Assembly (NCBI RefSeq): GCF_029168945.1
Contig: NC_083607.1
Coordinates: forward strand, 32,969,257 to 33,033,256
Length of the DNA: 64,000 nt
Reading direction: 5' to 3'
Origin: Cannabis sativa
Taxonomy: Eukaryota > Streptophyta > Magnoliopsida > Rosales > Cannabaceae
This document shows, piece by piece, positions 55,718 to 64,000 of the stretch. The translations under genes and the position numbers were made by a program. How positions within the stretch are numbered: the stretch's first letter is position 1; each line of letters starts with the position of its first letter. The notes below the pieces were generated by a model. It was not told the DNA's origin. It made no database searches and was given only the letters and a program-made list of their open reading frames with translations.

Positions 55718-58214
55718 TTTCGTACAGCTCACAAATTTTTTCGTTTTTCTTCGATTTTTCATGCTATTTCATAGAATTAACTTCCGATTTTTTGTGTTGT
55801 TTTGTATTTATATATTTACTATTCATATTTCAATTGTAATTATCAGAATTAAATTAATTGGATTTTTTTAAAATTAATTTAATGATATTAGTGTAATTTG
55901 AACTTGAAGCTAGGTAAATATCTATTTTTTTGCTTAATTATCTATCTTATTTTTTAAATTTGATTATTTCATCTTATTTTTAAATTTGAGGTCAGATATT
56001 AACTTTGTTTTTAAATTATTCTTTTTTTAAAAAAAATTATTTGACCTTATTTAAATTTAAAATAAGATAACTATAATCATGATATTTTGAATAGATATAA
56101 GATATTTTGCTAACTTTTAAATTTTGTTATTTTTTTAAAATTAAATTATTAAATCAGGAAAGATATTTATTATCATTATTATTTTTTTTTTGAATATTTA
56201 ATTTATAAAATAACATGAATTTAAAAGATGGTTAACAAATTTTTAAAGCTATATTTAGGTTAGTTGAAACCTAATTTTTCAAAATTGTAGGTTTAATTTT
56301 AAATTTTTTATTTATTTTATTTTAAAACCGAAAAAATATTTTTTTATTATTTATTATTATTTTTGATTTTTTTAAATTAATTAATTTAAAATTAAATAAA
56401 TCTTACATCCAACTATCCAATTCAACTTGTTGCAGGAGTATGTCTTTTAGCTTGTTTGTAAGTTTTCTAAAACCTATTATTGCTTGATCTAAATTGCCAC
56501 GGTTAACTTGTTGAGAGATCCAATGATCTGATTTTAACCCATGGTTCAATTGTCAATAGGTCAAGTAAATAATTTGTAACAGGTAAATTTTACATTCTTC
56601 TTTCATCAGTGTATGACCTAGTAACATGATAGGATCCATCCAAATCTGTGAGCTTGTGTGAGCCTATATGTTTACTTTATGTTTAGATACATATAGGTTG
56701 TTGCTAAATAAAATGTTACACCCTGATAGATTTTATTTAGGCCCATTTAGTTTTTGGGCCTATTCAATTCATAACAGTTGTTAATTTTAAGGTTAAATTC
56801 CTCTCTTTTGGGCCTTGTGTGATAGTTGGGGGTCAATAGTAGTGGGTAGGACATACTGAACCCAGCTCCCCCTCACATGAACTACCCCAATTGTGAAGGC
56901 CCATTTGCCTGATTTGGATAACTGTACTAGGTTAATTAAATTAGTTTAACCTAATAAAATTGATTAGCAACATAATTAATTTCAAAGTTTTTTTTGAAAT
57001 TAATTTAAGAAAAACACACTTAGTTTAATGAATTAATTTCTAGATAAACTATTTTATTTTTCTTGTATTTAATTAAATAAGGAATTATAACTAACTAGAT
57101 TCTTTCTGAAGCTTATTTTAATTATTTCATTAAATATTCCTATTTAAGTTGTAAATTAGTTATCTCTAACTAATTTTATCTATCAAGTTAAATTTGAATA
57201 TCTTTTGAATTTCAAAATTAAGTTGAGGAATTCTAGGAATTGGTTATTAAAGATTCTGAAGGTATTTTTTAAGTCGATATTTTTTTAAAAAATATACATC
57301 AACTTAAAATGGAATATTTTTCAAATTAGGTGGTTACAACTCAATTTTGATATTTAATTAAATTTTATTTGAAAAATATTTAAGTTGGATATTTTAGATT
57401 TTTTCTATAACAACTTAAATTAGATACTTTTTCAAATTTTAGAAAAACACTTAGTTATCGAAATATATTCTAGACAGTTAATTCTAGAACTAGTTATTTT
57501 TTCTAATATTAAATTAGGAAAATATTTTAGATTGTAAAATTAATTGTTTAATAATTAATTTTGGTACAATCTAAGTTAAGTATATTTTCCTAAGTATTAA
57601 ACTAGAATTAATAATTAAGTCTCTTCTATACTTAATTATTTATTTCTTGAATTTAATACATGTAATTAAATTAAAAATTTAAATATCTAAGTTGATTTTA
57701 ATCATGATACTTAAATATTATTATTTTCATGTTATTTAATTAAAATAGAGAATTATTTTAAGTTGGAAATTTTCTTTAAAATTTCATAACACCTTAAATT
57801 TGAATAATTTTCAAAATATATTTTTTTTATTAATCAATTTTCGAAATTGCATTTAATTATGCAAGATATTTTTGAATTTTTCTTGAAAAATAGATTAAAG
57901 TTGTAAGTTAATTATTTTAACTAATTTTTGAACCAACTTGAATCAATGATTTTTTCATGTATTGATTAATGAACTAAAATATATTATAATTAGAAATTGA
58001 ATTAATTAGTCAAGAAAAATCTAGATATACATTATTTTGCTCGAAGTATTTTTCTAGTAATGTTTAATTTATTTTAAGTTTTTTTTTTTCGAAAATTGTA
58101 TTCTCAAATACTTTAATTTTTCGAAATGCCATATATATTTATAGAAAATTAATTTTGAGTTGTAAATTAATTTAAATTAATTTTGAAACAACTTAAATTA
58201 AATAATTTTCTTAA
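55718..58214. other. AT-rich copia-type leader/LTR-flanking DNA, no gene seen
   Basis: A sharp change from G/T-rich satellite to A/T-rich DNA. Long T runs and repeated AAATTAATT-type strings; no coding signal on either strand. By position (upstream of the leader repeat and copia RNase H) it is probably the 5' non-coding part of a copia relic. I could not find its 5' LTR boundary or a methionine-tRNA primer site. Confidence 0.45.
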
Positions 58215-58870
58215 GATTTATTGGAAATTATTACTAAGATGGAAATAATTCATTTTATTTTCATATCCATCAAAGTATAATTTTATAAATATTAAATTAA
58301 AATTTATATTTAGAATTTTTCATTCTAAATTGGGAATTTTAATTAAATAAATATACATATACATATAAATAAATTGACTAAAATAAATATTAGAAGAAAA
58401 TATAATTTAAATAATGAGCTTCATTATTAGGACATTCGATGTCTATTGTTGGTTTTACATAGCTATTGTTTTAGTGAGTAATCCTCCCTAATGGAGGAAC
58501 GTTCATTAGCAAGTTAGAGTCGTAGAATCTCAAAAGATAAGTATTATTTGTAAGTGTTTTATATTTGTAATGATCACCCTAATGGTGGCAAAAATATAAG
58601 ACTTACAAAAGTATGAAACAATGGTGGGAGCTCATAAGATATAATGGCCTTGACTCTCGCCTAAACGGGACAACGCTGGATTTTGATCTTGATCGAATAA
58701 AAGGTTGCTAGAGTGTTTATCATTTTAGATGAGCTGACAACTCTATTCAATGGATGGTATCACTGACTCTCACCTAAACGGGACACTGATATCAGTTTGT
58801 TGAAGACCTTGGAAATTATTTAGGATTGTATGTTTTAGTATTTTCACTTGTCACTCCTACTTGCTATATG
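58215..58870 (+). repeat. Copia-type leader repeat, copy 2
   Basis: Highly similar to 21609-22240 over about 640 bp, including the twice-repeated GACTCTCGCCTAAACG-type string (58652, and 58764 with one change). Confidence 0.75.
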
Positions 58871-60429
58871 TTTAATGATTAGTTACTAGTCGTTGCCTAA
58901 GTCCTTCTAGGGATATACCCTAGTGATAGGAAAATTTCAGAATGATGGAATGGTTGTGTACTTTGTATAAACCATTACTAGATTCATGGATGACCTAATC
59001 GTAAGAAAAGCTAGAACTGTTAACAAAGGTTTGCATGTTTGTTAGCTATTCTAAGTGATTAGGGGTGGACCATGCCATAGTCGTGAGATAAGAAAGTGTT
59101 TGTTTAAACAAATATTACTTTCCTAAGAAAATGACTAAGTCTGAAATCAAAATAGCAAATAAAGGAGATATTTTTCTTGATTCCAAAAGTGTTCAATCAT
59201 CTTATTCTATATAAGATAGTCCCACTGCCTCTGTTGTCTTTACACAAATGAAGAGGACAATACCATTTAGATTCTTAGACAAAAATCACGGTACTTTGTC
59301 GTAGTGGGAGGGTTTCAAGGAACTCGCCCTGTTATGACTTGGAAGACACTTGTGATAAAAATCCATTGTTAGTTTAAACGAGTAATGGATTGTCAGAATA
59401 AGAAACTAAAAAATAAAGCCAAGAGAACTATGGTTAAAACCATTCATATGGAACAACCAAAAGTTTTCTATTACAAGGACATGAAAGGAAATTTCGTTAG
59501 TAAGTCTATTCAATGGACTTAACAAAACTTCCTGTTCCTAGTATTATAGGTTTGAGATTATCTAAACCTATGGCTTGTGGTATCCCTGGTAATTTACTTA
59601 ATCTAGTGCAATCAACTTACTTTAGTAAGATACTGAAGCATTTTCCTCTCTAGTGGCTAATCTATAAAAGCTTTTCGACTTCTACATATAGATTTTATTT
59701 ATCTAAGGACAAGTTTCTACTATTCTAGAAAAGATAAAGCCATGAAGGAATTTCTTGAATCAACAGTGAGAGGTCTCAGATATGCTTTAGTATGCCTTAG
59801 ACCAGACACCTGCTGTTGAGTGAGAGTAATGAGTAGATTAATCCAGAAAAAGGAACATTGGAAGACAATCAAGTAAATCTTAAGATCAAGAAGAGGAACT
59901 ATATGTTAGTTGATAAGGGTGTATTTAATACTCTTATACTACACCAAATCAAACTTCTAGACTTGCCTTAGTGCTAGAAAGTCTGCTGATATGATGGTGA
60001 TTACCGTGGGGGTGGACTAGTGATTTTGGAGAAGTGTGAAAATCTATCTGAAGTTTCTAAGTCTACCAGAGAGAAACTCAACGTTAAAGTTGCAGGAAAG
60101 ATACTTACTCAGTCTAAGGAAAGTTCTATACATTTTTGGCATTTGTTCCAACATTTATTAACTACTAGTGTTACTTCCTGACTAACGCAAAAGTAGTTGG
60201 CAAAAAGTAAAAAATCCAGTATCCCAAGAGAGTAGACATATAGAGAGGAATTTCACAATATCAAGGATTTTTTGATTAAGGAAATGTAATGGTGGAGAAA
60301 AAGTTGTATTAATACAACTTGTCAGATCTTATTACGGAGAGTATACTACATACTACACTTAATTCCATATCAAGGTGTTGAGATTATTTGAAATGCACTT
60401 TTTGTTTTATATTAATGCAAGTGGGAGTT
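58871..60429 (+). pseudogene. Decayed Ty1/copia RT-RNase H relic
   Basis: Most frames are riddled with stops, but two islands are clear. At about 59770-59930 the text LRYALVCLRPDTCC is followed by HWKTIK and ILRSRRGT, fitting the copia RNase H start (usual form MYAMLCTRPDI, then HW.AVK.ILRYL). At about 60225-60345 RHIERNFTISR, then VMVEK and NLSDLIT fit the RNase H end (KHIER.FH.IR, NLADPLTK). A purine-rich GCAAGTGGGAGT stands just before the LTR. Gag and integrase were not recognised, so large parts are missing. Confidence 0.72.
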
Positions 60430-61842
60430 TGTTGGGATTTGGGCCCTAAATAAAACCCATTTTAATATAATCATATTTACTAGTTCGTAAAGATCAAAAA
60501 ACACATTTTATGTTGCATGGTTCACATGATTTATTTCATGATTATATTTAATGTATAAATTCTATTAAGTCCAGAACATATGTATTTGTTAATCATTATA
60601 GTGTTGTCAGCATAGTGGAATATAATCATGATTATATGTTCGAAAGTTTAATTCCTTGATTTGTCAGTTCACTGGATTTACACTGGCATGATAATCAGAG
60701 ATAGGTATGCTTACACCTTGGATAAGTGTTATGTCCTTTCCAGGGCATTGGGAAAGTTTAGCAGTATCGGATGTATGGAGTATACATTGGAAGGGACCGA
60801 TAGTTAACTTTGATTAGATATGATAAATTTACCGTAATATCTATTCTATTCAATATCACCTAGTTGATCCTCGATCAAATGATCTTAATCCTGATATGGT
60901 TATGTTCGATCTCAAGAGTATTATGCATGTTCTTTGATTTGTTAGTTAAGCCTACTTTTTTGTCAGGGTGATACGTACATTTTGGGAACATTATGGTGCA
61001 ATTGAGTGGGAGCGCTAAACATAGATATGGAGTATATAGCTTCTATAGGTATTTAGAAGTGAAACGATGATTTCCTTCAAGCTTTCTAAATAGAGATAAA
61101 ATGATAGAACATTCATTTTAGTGACTATATTAGTTCACTTTAATATCATTTATAGGTGGTAAGTGTTTTAAGGATAAAATACATTGAAAGGGCGTAACGG
61201 TTATTTTATCCCTATGCAATGTAGATCATCTATAGAGGATCATTGATTATTTGGATTATAACAATGGATAATTTATAGCGTATCTATATCGTGGAACATG
61301 TAGAGTGTTCTATATGACTGAGAGTGCAATTCCAAGTTCTATGCGTGGATGCAGCAAAGAATTAATAAGTCAGTGTGTTTACTTTGTAAATTCTTGATCT
61401 GCTTACTGGAAGCTCGGGTATATAGGCCCATGGTCCCCATACTAGTTGAGACCATACTGCTTGTAAGACTCAGTTAATTGATTTTAATTAATCAATTATA
61501 ATTCTAAAATTAGACTATGTCTAGTTTATGAATTTTCACTAAGCATGGGAAAAATTGTGAAGAAAAGAGATTTTAGGTCTTATTTATTAATTGAAAGACT
61601 TTGTTAATTCTAATTAATAAATATATTAAATGACACTATTATTTAATAATTAATTTTTAGTTATTAAATAATTAGAATTGGCATTTAAGTGGTTGAATTG
61701 GAAAATTCGCGTTTCTAAGAAAATGGGATGGAAAAATGACAAAATGACAAAATTACAAAGTGGGGCCCAATAACATCCTAAGGCCGGCTACACTAGTGGA
61801 TTTTACCATTTATTTTTCTATTATTTTAATGCTAATCCCATG
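60430..61842 (+). repeat. Copia 3' LTR (truncated by hexamer DNA)
   Basis: Begins TGTTGGGATTTGGGCCC right after the purine tract and runs about 1.4 kb without coding signal, with text typical of an LTR (GTGGGGCCCAATAACATCC, GGCCGGCTACACTAG near 61760-61798). No CA end or target duplication is found; hexamer DNA begins at about 61843. Confidence 0.65.
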
Positions 61843-62235
61843 TCTCGGGTCCGGGTCCCTATCTATGGTGGGTCCTACGTCTCGGTCGAGGTTAAAATTC
61901 GGGTTAAGATTTGGGTTTTCGTGTCGGGCCCTATTCTGTGTTTGGGTCTGGGTGGCGGTCCTAATCTCGGTCCAGTTCCTAGTTTGGGTTTGGGTGTGGG
62001 TGGCGGTCCTAGTTTGGGTCCTGGGTTTTGGGGTGTGGTCTTGGGATTCGGGTCCCGATCTGGGTCTGGGTCCGGATCTCGGCCTAGGTCCAAGTCTCGG
62101 TATGAGTTCTGGTCCATGTTTTGGTTTGGGTTTTGGTTTGGGTTTTTGTTTGGGTCATGGTCTGGGTTTGTGTCCAAGTCAGAGTCCTAGTCCCTTTCCA
62201 GTGTCCCAATCCGCTTTCGATTTCAGTATGAATTT
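61843..62235 (+). repeat. Hexamer array, G/T-rich orientation (second locus)
   Basis: Same RGTYYN grammar as the main array (GGTCTGGGT, GGGTTTGGGTGTGGGTGGCGG), but without the ordered landmarks of the 1.6-kb unit. It is a separate, shorter array of the same basic hexamer. Confidence 0.85.
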
Positions 62236-62904
62236 CGAGGCCTAGAACTGGGACCTGGAAACAAAACGGGACCCTAGTCTCGGTCCCGGACACAGACCTT
62301 GAGCTGGGACTCGGACCGGGACAAAGGACTTGAACCGGAACCAGACCGGTACCCATGACCGGGATCCAGATCTTGACCCGAGATCTGAGAATCGGGGTTT
62401 AGACCAGAACTGTATTTGTGTCTGGATTTGGGAGTCGGACACGAACCCTAGACCGGGAATAGGACACGGACCCAAATCAAGAATTAGACTTAGACCCAAT
62501 GACCCAGAAAAGGACCCAGACCTGGACCTAGACCCGAACTCGGACCTGGACCCAAACTCGGGATCCGATCCCTGACTCTGACTCAAACCCAGACGGGGAT
62601 CCAGACACGGATGGGGGACCCGAACCAAAACTCGTACCTGAACCCAAACCCATACCAAACTCAAACCCGTACCATAACCCAAACCCGTACCCGAACTCGA
62701 ACCTAGACTCTGACCGGGATCGAAACCCTAGAGTTGGACCCGAAGCCAAACTGAGATCCGGACCTGGACCAAGACCCGAACCCAAACTCGAACCAAGACT
62801 TAGACCCTGACCTAAATCAAACCCTGACCTGGACCCGAACTCGAACCCGGACTTGGAACCAGAAATGTTATGAGGAACAAAATCCGAACCTGGACCCAAG
62901 CCAG
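62236..62904 (-). repeat. Hexamer array, inverted (C/A-rich + strand)
   Basis: From about 62243 the + strand becomes C/A-rich (GACCCAGACC, GAACCCAAACCC type), the reverse complement of the previous array. The two meet head to head around 62190-62243. Confidence 0.88.
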
Positions 62905-63276
62905 TGTTGGAAATATTTTACCAGGATCTAGATTTACTAACAAGTATGTTTCATTAACATCCTAATATAAATTTCTAAAACAATGAAATAAACACATATA
63001 AAGTTTAGGGAACCTTACATTGGGTGCAGCGGAATATAACGACTCCTTCCGTTCAGATCTCTAGCCCTTGATTCTTTTCCGTAGCAGAGCATTATAAAGA
63101 TTTGAACCTGGATCTCTTTCTCTCCTTCTTGAGTCTGATTCTCCTTCTTGTTGATTGGATTCTTCACAGTCTTCTACACTATGATTGAGATACCACTTGA
63201 TGTGTGTGGGCACTCACTCTATCACTCAAGGCTGAATAATTGAAGAAGAAAAGAGAGGATGTGGTTGCTCGGGACA
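62905..63276. repeat. LTR-like fragment between hexamer arrays
   Basis: Begins TGTTGGAAATATTTTACC and contains GGTGCAGCGGAATATAACG, text reminiscent of copia LTR ends, but no matching CA end or target duplication. Not satellite; no coding signal. Possibly a broken LTR. Confidence 0.4.
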
Positions 63277-64000
63277 CGGGACCCAAACTGGGATTAGGAT
63301 AAACACTTAGGATTCGAGATTGTAGGCTTATACCCGACCCGTAGTCGGTGTGTAGATTTGGGACTCGGACCAGGACTTGAACCCAAAACTGAACTCAAAC
63401 TAGGACTCAGACCTATACCTAGACCCAAACCCACACTTGGGAATCAAAAACAGAACCTAAATCGAAACTAGACTGGGATCTCAAAACGGGACTAGGGCTA
63501 GGACCCAGACCCGGCCTCGGACCAAAACAAGGACCGAAACCCATACCTGGACCCCGCTCTGGACCAAAATCAAGATCAAAACTTGTACCCAAACCCGAAC
63601 CCGTAACAAGACCTGAACACAAAACCGAACCCATAAGAACACCTGAACTCAGACCCAGACCCGAACCAAAACCCAGATCCAGACTGGGATCGTATCTTGG
63701 GCTCGAGCTCGAAACTAAACCGTAACCTAGATTAGGATCCAAACCCTAAAGTCAGACCCGGACCCAAACCCAGACCAAGAGCCAAACAAAGAGTCGGACA
63801 CAGACCCGGACCTAGACCATGATCTGGACCTAGACCCAAACTCAGAGTAGTACTCAAACCCCAACCTAGAACAACACCCGAACGCTTACCCAAAATGGCA
63901 ACTGGTACCGCAATTGGACCCGGCCCAAGACTAAGACCAGGACCCAGACTCGAACCCGATCCAAGACCAGAAACTAGACAGAGACCCAAACCCAGAATAG
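63277..64000 (-). repeat. Hexamer array, inverted, running off the window
   Basis: C/A-rich + strand with the hexamer grammar. At about 63331-63366 the reverse complement contains a variant of the ACACCGACTACGGG landmark of the main satellite, linking both loci to one family. Confidence 0.85.

Noticed and set aside
62905..63276. Solo LTR
   Set aside because: Starts TG but no matching CA end and no 5-bp duplication at the edges.
34148..64000. CRISPR-like array
   Set aside because: No constant repeat with unique spacers; plant nuclear context.
61843..64000. Open frames in both orientations
   Set aside because: Same hexamer effect as in the main array.

Overview
The window is repeat-dominated nuclear DNA of a flowering plant, most likely a eudicot. 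No bacterial, organellar, rRNA or tRNA gene is visible, and I see no free-standing host gene. Everything that can be identified is transposon, transposon relic or satellite. The only host-derived coding sequence I can support is carried inside a CACTA transposon. I do not name the species.

Region by region: (1) 1-21608 is a minus-strand Tat-type Ty3/gypsy element (copy A) cut by the window start. Its LTR is split by a complete Tekay-like chromovirus C (3701-21301, TSD GATTG). The 5' LTR of C is itself split by a younger Tekay-like chromovirus B (5557-14482, TSD TTCGA). (2) 21609-23314 is a decayed Ty1/copia leader-to-integrase remnant. (3) 23315-34147 is a second Tat copy (D), plus strand, with the dual RNase H layout. 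Its 5' LTR is split by a hAT transposon (23539-28434, TSD ACTTGCGT, transposase with one in-frame TGA). Its 3' end is missing and joins abruptly to satellite DNA. (4) 34148-55717 is a satellite of degenerate 6-bp units (RGTYYN on the + strand) organised in ~1.55-1.63 kb higher-order repeats. It is interrupted by a 3493-bp non-autonomous CACTA element (37375-40867, TSD TTT). That CACTA carries fragments of a transportin-1 gene and an apparently intact four-exon small gene. (5) 55718-61842 is a decayed copia element with an AT-rich leader, RNase H relic and 3' LTR. (6) 61843-64000 holds more hexamer arrays, first G/T-rich and then switching to the opposite strand orientation, with an LTR-like fragment inside.

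The insertion history can be read from the sequence. Four insertions (B, C, hAT, CACTA) can each be checked against an uninterrupted related copy elsewhere in the window. The order is: copia remnant; then Tat copy D into it, and Tat copy A beside it; then C into A; then B into C; and the hAT into D. The CACTA entered the satellite after the higher-order repeats had formed. The most novel items are the hexamer-based higher-order satellite and the gene-capturing CACTA element.
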